A stretch of DNA of 64,000 bases from Psococerastis gibbosa (lineage: Eukaryota; Arthropoda; Insecta; Psocodea; Psocidae), in contig OZ020484.1 in the NCBI GenBank assembly GCA_963971405.1, forward strand, positions 28,294,770 to 28,358,769, read 5' to 3'. Below, piece by piece: positions 12,033 through 23,345 of the stretch (positions within the stretch are counted from its first letter, which is position 1; each line of letters opens with the position of its first letter). The translations under genes were made by a program, and so were the position numbers. Below the pieces are notes generated by a model that did not search any database, was not told where the DNA came from, and worked only from the letters and a program-made list of their open reading frames with translations.

Positions 12033-13565
12033 ATGACCCCCACCCATTGTATGATCTTTGCCGGAGTTTTGGTACTAGCTGGAGTGGTATTGCACAGTTC
12101 TTCAGCACAGCCGCTGTGCGCGGGCGAGTGGGACCCCGTCACAAGCAAGCTCTGCCTCACAGTCCTCGAGGAGCTACTCAGAAGAAACCACTTAGAAGCA
12201 GAATGTAAGTTGATATCATTTACTTAATATCCGCAGGCGCAGCGAAGAGGGTAGGGTGCGATTAGCGCACAAGGTTAACAAGTGCAATGCAATTAATAAT
12301 AAGGATAAAAAAGTTCATAAAAGTTGGTAAAGGAATTAACAACGTTCACAAACGTACGGACACGTATTGCGAGAGTCCAGTAGGTTGAGACGTCGAGGGC
12401 TTTGAAACGGAAAGTAGAGGTTTGCGACTCCACAAAAATGCAAAATTTTTCCACCCACCCTATTGGGGACCATACCTTCACCACCCGGCAGGGGAAAAAC
12501 GGGACTACTGGGAATGTGTCTGACAACAAAATCCTAAGCAGAGCAGTCCTGAAGGAAGAGGATTCTCTACCAGTCCTCTGACTCCTCTGACATAAGCTGC
12601 CAACGGTTTCTCGTGCCACGCAACATCAGAATTAATACTTTACAGTACGGTATTGCAGTATGCACAGTCCAGATATTATTGCATACGTTACATAGACTAG
12701 ATTTATGGCAATGGGATGTCAAGAATATATATGAATTAAACTTTACACAGCGCCCTCAATGGAGGAAATAGGAAAAATTTTGAATTTTCATATATTGTAA
12801 ATACGACTATTATTACACAATACTATGGCATTGTGATTGTGCACATTATATTATTCGGTACGTATATGCTTCAATGACATCAATAGCTTGTATAGCATCA
12901 ATGCACATTTCAAATTTTTCCACCTGCTTTTTAGTCATTGTGTTTTTATCGTATTGCGAACAGTGGCGGCGCTAGAAATTTTAAGGTGGGGGGCCATGGA
13001 GGGGCATGACTTCTATCTGGGGGGCCAATGAAAAAACAAAACACTTTTCATTGGGAGTAGGTATACCGTTCAATAATTCTGCAATTTAACAAGATGTAAA
13101 ATATCTCAAAACTGGGGGGGCCCCGGAGGGGCCGGAGAAACTTTGGGGGGGGGGGGGCAGGCCCCCTCGGCCACCCCCGTAGCGCCGCCACTGATTGCGA
13201 ACCTCTCCTTTAGTTTGCACATCATTTAAAGAATTGTGTTGTATATGGAAATTTCATGATAAAGATACTTTTAAAAAGGAATGATAAAAATGAGCGAACG
13301 AATTTATGCAACTTTTAATTTTACCCGGGTAAAATCTCCATTTCATTGTTTGCTAAAGGCAGGTACAGATGTTATGAATAATTCAGCTGTAAATTGAGAG
13401 ATACGAGTAGCATTAATGAAACCAGAAACATCTGTTGCTTGAAATTGTGAAAGTTTGGACGTACTATTAGGAACGATTGTCCATGCATGTAATCTCTATA
13501 TATTAAAATGAATCCCTATTTCCCTCTGTCACGGCATCACGCGTGAACGGCTGAACCGATTTCAC

Positions 13566-13606
<41 letters not shown>

Positions 13607-15465
13607 TTCTCTAGGTTATTGTCAGGAGAAGGTTCTTATGACAGAAAAAATTTAAAAATTCACGCGGAAAATTAGAAAATTCTGGAAACTGAAGGTGATA
13701 ATCGCGATAAGCGCGTAGGGGCGAGCCTCCGCCCGTCGCAGGTGCAAGGGGGCGGAGCCGCGCAGCGGTCCCAAGCCCCGCTTGTGGAGAATAAATTAAT
13801 GTTTTGCATTTGTAGCCTGCAATAGCAACCTACATACACCATTATTTTCAAATCAAGCATACCGTACATTCGTTTTCTTAAAAGATAATTGCATAAAACA
13901 ATTTAACGAACGATCCAAATAACCTCTTCAGTCGCCTCACTGAATAACATTGTACAATACTTAATTGTGTTGAGTTACGACACATCTCCGATCACATGAG
14001 TACAAGTAAAAGCATCCTACCACCATACGAGTATGCCACCGAAGCCGGTTCAAATAGTCAACAACAAAATTTTGTTCGGGTATTGCAACCCCTCCTTCCC
14101 CATAATTATTAGGCTATATACCATATCGGTTACGTTTATATCATTGCAAGTTCAAATACGAAGGCTTGGCGCTCTGTGAAAGTTCCTAAGGCGGGTATTC
14201 CACATATGTCAATCGTCAATGAAAAATTGAAAAATGACGTAGCAATGACGTAAATTGACGTGGTAGCAGAATTTTTAGTATGTCCTTAATGTCTGCTAAA
14301 ACGTCATTTTTCAATGACGATTGACGTATGTGGAATACCCGCCAAAGTTGAACCCATACCCAAGCAAAGATCATGCGAACGACAGCTAGATTGGGTTATG
14401 TATGAATTGGGAGTCCTAAAGGAAGTACTAACAATGTATAGAAAGAGGAAGTATGCAACTAGTCTTGCTATGTAATAATACACGAAATTGAAGGGTTTAT
14501 ACTGTAGAACCATTAAACGTCAGCATCACGTGAATAAATTTGAGCTTTTTTATAGTATGGTAATCTCTAAAACCAGAGCTTAGATATGAGAGGGGTTAGC
14601 AAATGGACAGTCACCCGTATGAATAAGTTTACCAATTGTATACATTTGCTCATTTCCAAATGGAACACCGATGTGTTTGCATTTGAGAGAATACTTTGAT
14701 CAGAAACGAAATTACAATTTTGTATTAATTCACTAAAGGTGCCTTCCAGGATGTAAAAGCGTTACATTTTATTGAAAAATCTTGCTATATTAAATGTAAC
14801 ATTGTATTTTACATTGTACTGCATATATACTGTACTGTTAGTACGGCATGTTACTTATTAGTACTAACGCTAATTAAAAATTTAAATTATACATCTAATT
14901 GAACAGCAGAATCCGTGCAGAATCAAGCTGCTACAATAGAACTTCCAAACGTTTCGTCAACAGCTGCCGTTGACTTAGCTTCAGTATAGTCTAATGGTCT
15001 TGATGACAATGTACATGTTAGGGATTGTCTAAGCCTTTCAGAAAGGGACCTATAGGCCCAAATTGTGGCCTGGGTCCCGACTACAAGTTCGTACATGCAA
15101 ACATAAGTCTTTCATTATGCAAAACACTTGCTGGTCTGAATGGAGCTGGCGATAGTGTGAGACTATAGTCGAGCGGCTTCGCTATGGTAAACGAAAAGCA
15201 TACCGGAACGGTCCTGGCCGGACAATAGCGACTCAAAATGGAATTGAAATCGACTAGAAAGATGCATGAATTTTAGCTTCTTGTGTGAAACACTATATGA
15301 TGATGAACTAATAATCACTGCCTTATTTCTTTAGATGCAGAGCCACCACTAAGAAGCAGAGTAAACCCAGCGGAATTGTTTGAAAACGGGCTTCCCTTCG
15401 TTGACCGGGGTACAAAGAGACAAGATGTGGATCATGTATTTCTCCGATTTGGACGAAGGCGTTAA
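12033..15465 (+). CDS. Ms: Myosuppressin neuropeptide precursor, two coding exons
   Basis: Precursor of the FMRFamide-related peptide myosuppressin, a secreted hormone that inhibits visceral and heart muscle through G-protein-coupled receptors (known family role). Coding exons are 12033-12204 and 15335-15465; they join in phase (donor gaat|gtaagt, acceptor ttctttag|atgc) to give 100 residues. Residues 1-25 are a hydrophobic signal peptide with likely cleavage after HSSSA. A spacer follows with two cysteines and LEELLRR. The mature peptide [10 protein letters not shown] (15421-15450) sits after a KR site and is followed by Gly for amidation, then RRR and the stop. Length and C-terminal placement fit the family. 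The ATG lies two bases after a good acceptor (ttcatttcag), so an untranslated exon should lie upstream; I could not place it. The intron carries at least five repeats. The N-terminal Gln predicts a pyroglutamate. Very sure of identity; the spacer is poorly conserved. Confidence 0.95.
12440..12620 (+). repeat. Repeat family D copy in the myosuppressin intron
   Basis: Blocks ATCCTAAGCAGAGCAGTCCT, GGATTCTCTACCAGTCCTC and TTTCTCGTGCCACGC align with the other copies. Confidence 0.5.
12961..13193 (+). mobile_element. hAT-type MITE in the myosuppressin intron
   Basis: 233 bp with terminal repeats CAGTGGCGGCGCTA, flanked by a perfect 8-bp duplication ATTGCGAA. Eight-base duplications and CAG-starting ends are hAT hallmarks. 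Inside are G-rich runs facing each other. Confidence 0.92.
13493..13790 (+). mobile_element. Helitron-like non-autonomous remnant with poly-T
   Basis: Begins TCTATATATTAAAATGAATC, followed by GTCACGGCATCACGCGTGAA, CGGCTGAACCGATTTCAC and a run of about 38 T's, then a GC-rich end (GGGCGGAGCCGCGCAGCGG). The TC start, the CTGAACCGATT block and a GC-rich hairpin-like end are usual for insect Helitrons; the terminal CTRR is not clear. Confidence 0.45.
13900..14055 (-). repeat. Repeat family B copy in the myosuppressin intron
   Basis: Minus-strand copy with AACCTCTTCAGTCGCCTCAC, GTTGAGTTACGACACATCTCC and a degraded head near 14030. Confidence 0.6.
14190..14343. mobile_element. Palindromic MITE, family M1, in the myosuppressin intron
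   Basis: Ends GGCGGGTATTCCACATATGT and complement. TAA precedes the left end; the right flank is AAA. The core again reads GACGTGGTAGCAGAATTTTT and GTCTGCTAAAACGTC. Confidence 0.85.
15421..15462 (+). other. Mature myosuppressin peptide with Gly amidation and RRR processing site
   Basis: The ten codons from 15421 encode [10 protein letters not shown]. Gly at 15451-15453 is the amide donor, and three Arg codons precede the TAA. The preceding KR is the prohormone convertase site. The Val at position 3 is the insect form. Confidence 0.95.
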
Positions 15466-15749
15466 CTTGGCAAGCAGGAATAACGTAATCTGTGTCAATC
15501 TGCGTCGAAATGAGGGCACTGCTTAACAATCACTTAGTATCATCAGTTGCTGTACCTGAGTTTCATTCGAATATTTGTTTTGTGATGTCTTATGAGATTT
15601 TTGAGATATTCTCCAGATTAAGTCATTAAATACAGTACATGGACACAACTGTGGAAAGAAATGAATAAGGAAAGAAATGGCTACTATAAATCTTATAGGG
15701 GTGGAGAGCAGTTTGGATGAAACAAGCACTATATCGTACAATTCACTGG

Positions 15750-15760
15750 AATAAAATAAA
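15750..15760 (+). terminator. Possible polyadenylation signals for myosuppressin
   Basis: Two overlapping AATAAA hexamers lie about 290 bases past the myosuppressin stop codon. No other signal is nearer. Position is plausible, but transcript evidence is lacking. Confidence 0.4.
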
Positions 15761-17689
15761 TTCTGTACGATATGCAACAAACGTAATTAAGCATTTCTTC
15801 AGTACACTCAGTACACAGTACAAATAAACATAATTATTTTTCTTTAAAAAAAGTTACATTTTGTACTTTAAGTCAAATCCGTTGGCCAATCCTTAATGCA
15901 ATTCCCTTTAACATCAAGTCATTTTTTGGTATCTTTATAGCCTCAAATTTTTGAAACAAATTGAACCGCTTACATTTGATAGATTACAGAGATATTAAGA
16001 AATGATTTTACAAGGAAGATATCGTCTTCAAAGGACAGTTCTTGTCGGATATTGAAATTCGTTCGTGATGACTCAGTCTCAAAGGTTTCATACATTTTTG
16101 TCATTTTCTGGGGGTTAGAATGAGTCGCTTGTCAGCACTGTAGGCCTACCAACTGAAGCAGATATGAAAAGTTTCTGCCAATGTTGACAACACTCCAGGT
16201 ATAATAGGTTCGCGGTCTGGAGTAATGCTGGAAAGTGGTTCCAGGATAGTTTGGAGGAGAAAAAAAAAAGGTTTGCGGCCTATAAATTTCCAAGCGAACG
16301 TAAAACGGAACAGAGTGTCACTTACCTACTTAATGAATGACCCACGGTTTGAACCCCCTCCCCCAAGCAAGTCTCATGGGACTTAGAAGGGAGTCTACTA
16401 GACTATCTGCTTCAGAATAAATATTTTTCTTACATTCCTTGAAGGGCTTTAAATATATATATATGCAGATATATATATTTTATTTATTTATTTAAGGACG
16501 CAAGGCAACTCTTGTGGCATATACGCCAAGACTCTAAGTCATCATAGTAGTTATATCACTTTTAGAAGCTCAGTGTGTTGGAGAAAGGTTGAAAATTATT
16601 ATACTGCAACTGTTATAAGTTAAATGAGGAGCGAAATACATTCATTAAGTTTATTGTAGAGTTAATTTGTCAATGAACAAACTATTGCAAAGAGTTGTTA
16701 ACAGAAATCGGTTCAGGGCTAAAAGTCGAAGCTCCAACGTATTTAATGAAAAGAATGATCTTAATAAGTACGATATTTATTTTATGTTGAAGATAATCGT
16801 GTATATGTACATTGTCCATTTACTAAGACTTACTAACACAGTCTTTTATTTTTACCACAAAAACGACATCTTATTTGAAGCTTAAAATTCAGCTTTAAAT
16901 GAATTTAATGTTGAAACAGTGTTAAGTGGTGCCCTGATTAAATGATATTGAACATTGTTAGGGTATTTAAATTCCTTGGTTGCTACGCATTATTCGTGAT
17001 TGTTGTTGTACGTTTCTATTGTATAATCAATATATCAGTATTGCTATTATTATTTTTTCTAAAGAATCAAATTTTCCTTACCCTGTGCCTCTAATCTGTA
17101 TACTGTACTGTATATTAAGGTAGAGATTTCAAACGATTGTGTAAGGCTGTAAGCCACTGGATCCGGAAAAGTATTCAAAAGAGGAAGGTACAGAAAATAA
17201 TTAAAAAAAAAAATACTAGTACGGCATCCATCATCTACAATATCTAGAAATCTAGCAAAAATTTAGCGAGTTTCACCCATGGCAGTTTCCTACAGGAATT
17301 ACATGGAAAATTGAAAACCTAATTCGGGTTCGAGTCGCCTTTTAGTGCTAGTAGGTATACTTAATCTAATCTTTATATTACTATAGAAGCTTATACGTGC
17401 AGGCAAGACAGCGATGGGTACAGAAATATATAGGGTTATATGCAGTATGCTCAATATAAGCTGATGCTTTGTTGTCATTTAATGCGGAATCAAAGCAATA
17501 ATTTTGAGTCTATCCATAATAGCGGAATTTTCAGTAACCTTCATCAATTATCATTACGGTAAGGCAGATGCTTCATTTTCATCGGAAGCATATCCATAAT
17601 TTCTAAATGAGGTCTTAATTCAATAAACCATGCTAACGTCCGGAAAAATATAGGCTAACCCAAAGTTAACGATGCATGAGGATAATGGC

Positions 17690-17965
17690 GAATGGATACA
17701 GAAGCCGAGTTGCTGCTGATAGTTAAGAAAAAGAAACTAGCATACTTTTGATGAGGAACGAAAAGTCTAGCCTTCTGCATAAAACAATCCAAGGGAAGGT
17801 AGTAGTAGGGCTGCCGGCAGAAGAATAACCTCAGGCAGTGGTTTGGCAAGATGCGACTTCCCTTTTCAGAGCAGCGGTCTCCAAGGCACAAATTGCTATG
17901 ATGATTGCCAATCATAGATAGAAGAGGCCCCGTCAATCCGCACACGGGCCGATGCCTTGTGGTAG
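17690..17965 (+). mobile_element. LINE fragment (RTE/endonuclease-RT type), 3' coding end
   Basis: Broken frames read EELLL-like ESRVAADS, IQGKVVVGLPAEE and SLFRAAVSKAQIAMMIANHR, the usual C-terminal tail of these reverse transcriptases. Nucleotides match 58215-58440. Several stops and frameshifts, so it is dead. Confidence 0.7.
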
Positions 17966-17966
17966 A

Positions 17967-18178
17967 TGTAACAAAGGGTTCGTTGGACTTACATTGCTAG
18001 TTGCTGCGTAAATAGTCAGTAGAGGCAGGGGCCTGAAAGTCATCGAACAATTAGGACGGGGATCATTGTAGCCCCCTTTCCCTGACATTGTTGATAATTG
18101 TTCGATTACTGTAAAGCTCCTTCCTCTAATGACTATTAACACAGCAGACAATGTAAGTCCAACGAACCCTTTGTTAAA
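17967..18178. mobile_element. Hairpin MITE with TA flanks
   Basis: Ends ACAAAGGGTTCGTTGGACTT and complement, flanked by TA. Arms continue with ACATTG and, after short gaps, TAATAGTCA-TAGAGG and ATCGAACAATTA, so most of the 210 bp is self-complementary. Confidence 0.75.
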
Positions 18179-18239
18179 TAGCGTTGCTGTATAGCAACAA
18201 AGAGACCGATGAATGGCCGTAAGTTTTACACCATGAGCA

Positions 18240-18385
18240 TATTTAGAACTACTACCCGACCACGATAGGATGGCACATGGGACACTTAGTTCATTCGAAA
18301 ACTTGCTTAAACGGAACACCGAGTTTATTCGATTTCTAAAAGTGTTCCAAACGTCATCCTATCGTGCCCGGGTTGTACAAACTAA
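18240..18385. mobile_element. Hairpin MITE, second type
   Basis: ACCCGACCACGATAGGATG on the left mirrors ACCCGGGCACGATAGGATG on the right, followed by inner matching blocks (GGACACTT/GGAACACTT). It is about 60 bp from the preceding hairpin. Confidence 0.65.
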
Positions 18386-21300
18386 GGGTTGGTCAAACTA
18401 AGCGTATAATTAATTAGTAGAAAATGTACAAATATTAACAATGCAGTAGGTTCATTGTAGAATTTCTCAGGGTTAGGGCATCTATCATCATTAGGACTCA
18501 TCTTCAAATTCGTAAAGTAGGTAGGCAGCAGAGCTCACTCTCGCGCAAACAAAATCATGAGATTCGTAGGCAACACAGCACTAATAAACTACGCAAAAAT
18601 GGCATTGGTCATTGTATGGGTGTCTGCTGACAAATAAAATTGTTTCACAGGAAAGGAGAAAAGTTATCAAAGCTATCAACAAAGAGCCATTTCTATATTA
18701 CATGGCAACCAAGCGGGCCTGCACATTCAGGCATAACAATGACTCACCCCATTCCCTAAAACGTGTATTCATACGTAAATAAATGTAGTATATACGATTA
18801 TGAAAGTGACCAAAAGATATAACTCTGTATGCCGTGCATATTCTGCATAATTACATACAATTTTAAGGGCATGTTAGGCATGTCAGGCGCTATGTTAGGT
18901 TCAGTCATTCAATATAATATAACACTAGTGTTATATACGTATTCAATGGTTCAGCTGCACCTCAAACACCCCTCCAGCCCTTTGGCTTCGGTAAACATTT
19001 CGGGGGTGCTCAGATATTAAACTATTTCAGCTTAGGGGTATCGTATTTTGATAAGTCTGTTAAGTTGGCTTTATATACGCATATCCCATTTTCCAAGCGA
19101 ACATGAGTAAATTCTAGCCTATATTTGATAATGATAATTATAGTGCAAAAACACGAAATTTGAATGGAGCCTCGATATATTAAAATTATTTACATACGCG
19201 TTAGTTATCGTATTTTCGTATATGCCATTGAGGGCTAAAATTGGAGCAAATACAGCATTAGACTGCAGTCTTATTGACAGAATTCAGATTGTAATATAAT
19301 TTTGGGGAGGTCAGCCCAGCTCTTTTGAAAGTTGGGGGTGCTTGAGCCCCTCCGCACCATACAAATCGGTGTCACTGGTCATGGTGGTGCTATACCTGTA
19401 CAATGCCAAGAAAACCCCACTGCTGAGAAATTAGACCCGAAGGACGATTCTAATGTAGTATAATCGTAAGTTGTACACTGGGGAATAGTAAGTGGGATCT
19501 GGACACCTGGTAGCAACCGGATATTGCTTTGCCGCGCGGAAGTGAGCCTGATCTTGATTTGTCATGGCAATTCCACCTCCACCCTAGCCTTTAACCCCTT
19601 CCTCCCCCCACCAGAAACAAACATTTTACATGGCTATTGCAACACAAAATCGTGTTAAAGATTCATGTCAGTCTTTTAAATGTCTAGGTTTTCCACAGTA
19701 GGTACCTACCAGCTGAGAAGTTGAATTAAAGTGCTCAACTTGGGCGGATTTGCCCGGAAACCGCAGACGTTGACTTAGCTCCAGGATGTACCTTTAAAAT
19801 TAACCCAAAGAGAAGTCTCAATATTGATAAGGTTTTATTTTATCTTTGGATTAATCCTTAGAGGCTTAGACCCTAACCGGGGTATTTATGTTGGTAAGCT
19901 AGGCTACTCCAATTAGATGTTCAGCGCTGTTGTGAGAACGCCTGGAATACTTTGGAACTATCTTTCATGGAAGGCGAACCTAATGCTAACCGAACGTATG
20001 CAAGATTCCCATTCGGATGGGGTTTTGGGTTTTATGTATGAATGTTTGCGAAAAGTTGCTTCGAGGCATAGTAAGAAGAAAATATTTGAAAAAAATGCCG
20101 TGGAATAGTGTTGGATTACGCATTTTGAAAGTAAAAAACCTATAGAATTTACAGACAAACTCCAAACTTGGGGAGTTCGGGGTCTAATTAATATGTGCGA
20201 AACCTGATGCGGTCCTCTCATTCGTCCATTGTATCTAATGTAAATAGAAAAATGGGATGGATCCGTCGCTGAGCTCACCCCGAGCTTTATAGCGTCGGAA
20301 AAAAAGAAAAGGCCTTACGCGATTAAGCCTCAACAGTCAAAACACGGCTCTAACGTACAAGAAATTTGACGAACAGCCTGCGATTTATAGCGCTTGAGAA
20401 GATACTATATAACCCTCAAGTAATCGCCTAAATTAAGTATTATACTATATATAACAGTAATGTAATACATACGAATCATTAAATAGACATTTCGGCCATT
20501 GTTGCTTTTAAATTATTTTAGCCGTATAGGTTGTATGGGGCCGTTTACTTGGCATTGGGGCGCAAATGACGAATGTCAAGAGGTGATATGTCGACAAGTG
20601 GGCGCCACAACGTCCACACTGCCTGTCAACCTTGTGTCCACTTGATCGCACTCCATCATCCATCTCGATGGAATATAAATCAACTAGAAAAATTTGAAAT
20701 CGAAAACGGGAGAAAGGGGGGTGGAATTTTAAGTAGCTAAATGCAACCACACTGCAAAATATACGTCACTAAATACAAAATATACACGTACTTATAGTAT
20801 GGCTACGTACAGTTTCCACTGGCAAATGGTAATCCGGATTTGCAGATTTACCTGAATCTTCACCACTGCAAAAGGTAGTGTAAATATCTTCTCATCCTAG
20901 ATCAGGCCGACAGGCCCAGGGTTACTGACGATCGTAGGTTTTGTTGCAGCAGCGGAGCCAGAGCAACACAGAGCGTGCCCCTCATCTCTGAGGATAAATA
21001 AATGTATGCGAAATGATTAAAAACCCTACTATTTTGCACCTGCATTTTCCAAATTTTCTTTCCATAGTTTGCAGTTAATACTGAGCTACCTCATCTCTGG
21101 GGAGGGGTCTCATTTTCCTTTGGGTCAGGGTCCCATTAGCACCCTCCCCGCTGATGAGAATCCTAGATTTGCCTCTATATTATAAAAGGTCAAAAAATAA
21201 AATTACACCAAATTGATAACCTGACAATGGAAAGGGATAAGCGTTGGTAAGTAATTCATTCATTACTGTACATATATAGGCCTAGTACGTATAATATTTT

Positions 21301-22449
21301 ATAAACTGCAGGGCTATATTTTAAAGATGATGTTGCATTCAAAAGGGATGCCTTCATTGATTAGGAGGGGTAAAAAATACGTAAAAAGGTAAATATGCCC
21401 CAAAAAAATTTTCCTGCCAATGAAGGCAAGGTACCCATTACGGTTGGATGAGCCCAGGCCAGGCGGATTTGTTTTTCATTTTGTAGTCTGTTAGGTACCT
21501 AATGAAACGGATAAACTCAAGAGTGCTTAGATGTATGCATACAAAACAATAAGAAAAATTAGAGTGCTACTAAGAGATTTATTAAAAATTAATATCAGTG
21601 CACGTTGCGTTGGTTTAACATACGATAGAACTTACTATTCTAGAATTTGCACAATTAGGCTACAGCTGAAAAGTTTGCATAGATAGTTCGGTATAATAGG
21701 TTTTTTTTCGTAACAGTGTACAATATACATACCGTATAGACATGCAGTAGGCTCCATAGAGTACATTCAGTACATAATATCTAGACATATTACATAATTA
21801 TAAGACATCGTGAGCAAAATAGGGTAGCAATTTCCAATTTTATATAAATTTAAATCTGTCTGAAAGCTTAGACCTCTGTTTTTCCAGTGGTGCCGGCCAA
21901 CTGAGGTTACTTTGGCCCAATGCACGGCAAAAATTGATTTCAACATAGCCGACAAAGTTTTAACTGAAATACCATGATTCTGATGGGAAATCGAAGTAAA
22001 ATATGCCTGTTATATGTACGTGACAAGCAATTTTTCCCGTGCAATGTTATCCAAAGTAACCCCAGTTGACGGTAGGCACAAGAATACTTTAGTAGGTACA
22101 ATGTCCTTTATAATTTGGTTGTCAAAGGAAAACTACAGATATACGGACAGGGAGGGAACAGATGGGCTAAGGGTGATTTGTGTGCGGAGGTTCATCTCTT
22201 TACCATCAATCACCATTTGTTTCACATCAACCTCTAATTTCAACTTCCGACAATCATGCTCTACCTGTAGACGTCTTATTGTTCTGTCGTATATAGTGCT
22301 ACGGCAGGTTCTAAGCCAGGCACGAGGAGATAGCCACCAAGAGACAATAAAGATGGCGGCATGGCTCATAGCAAATAAAATATTTAAATTCAAGCTAATT
22401 GTTAAAAATATTATACAGGGTATACATAGGCTATATAGTCCTCTATTCC

Positions 22450-22590
22450 ACTAAACTATGAAGGCCCTGGACCACCTGTTTTACATGCCCTCTGAAGCAT
22501 GCGGACATATGCATTTAAAGCAGTGTGTGATTTGAACCAATTTCCTTTTGGATGGAACTTGAAAGTACGAACCACTAAACTCCAAGTTCT
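22450..22590 (-). mobile_element. Degenerate SINE family A copy
   Basis: Recognisable pieces on the minus strand include the CATGCTTCAGAGGGCATGT block and part of the head. Many substitutions; old copy. Confidence 0.45.
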
Positions 22591-23119
22591 GACATAATCG
22601 TTATGCTGCTGCCGTTAAAAAAAAAATGCCGGTATTTGGTGGTAGGCCTACCCTCATAAAAAAATGACAAATAGGCTATTGGTTTTTTTTTGTCTATTAT
22701 TACACTGATGAAACAAAATATTTTTCTTTCCTTTTTACTGCAGTTCCAGCATACTCACACAAATTTTTCGAATCTTAGTAAAACTATCTGCTTATAGTAG
22801 TAATTTCTTCGATTGAGTCTAATAATTCTTAGCTAGGCCTATTTAGTTCCCGTGGGTTTGAAGTTGAACCCCATGTCGGTCATATACGCACCGGATCACA
22901 TTGGGTTATCAAGTTTAATGTGCCGTTTAATATTCACTTAATCTATGGTTTAAAAATGAAAACAAAACAATTTTGAATAGCAATTTCAATTCTAAAACTA
23001 TCTTCTTTACATTTTTTATCCCAAGTTAATTTGGTAAGGTTGAATCGAGGGTGGCACCACTATTATTCACAACTGTCTTTGAACCCAAAGCTCATTGACG
23101 TTCGGCGTAGGACTGCAAG

Positions 23120-23345
23120 ATATGTAATTTGACAGGTCAGCTCTCAGGGGGCATGGCACATAATGACAGAAGACAACCCGGTTACAACAGAAATTAAAAC
23201 AGCAAAAATAAAAATCCACCCCATAAGGACCTTTGCCTCTGGACAGAAAGAAGATTCTTTTGACCACAGCTCTATTTGAGATATTGTGGTTAGCAACATG
23301 TCCGGTGGCCGCTTTTTCCACTACCAACGAAGGAAAGGTGCATAT
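23120..23345 (-). repeat. Repeat family D copy
   Basis: On the minus strand ACATGTTGCTAACCACAATA is followed by CAAATAGAGCTGTGGTCAAA, matching family D. Confidence 0.5.

Noticed and set aside
12033..12204. Insulin-like peptide from Cys spacing in the first exon
   Set aside because: Only two Cys and no A chain; the second exon supplies the unmistakable myosuppressin peptide instead.
22133..22393. Minus-strand frame faintly like an ESCRT-III (CHMP2) helix
   Set aside because: Similarity rests on a few charged and Leu positions with gaps needed; no flanking exons or further domain.
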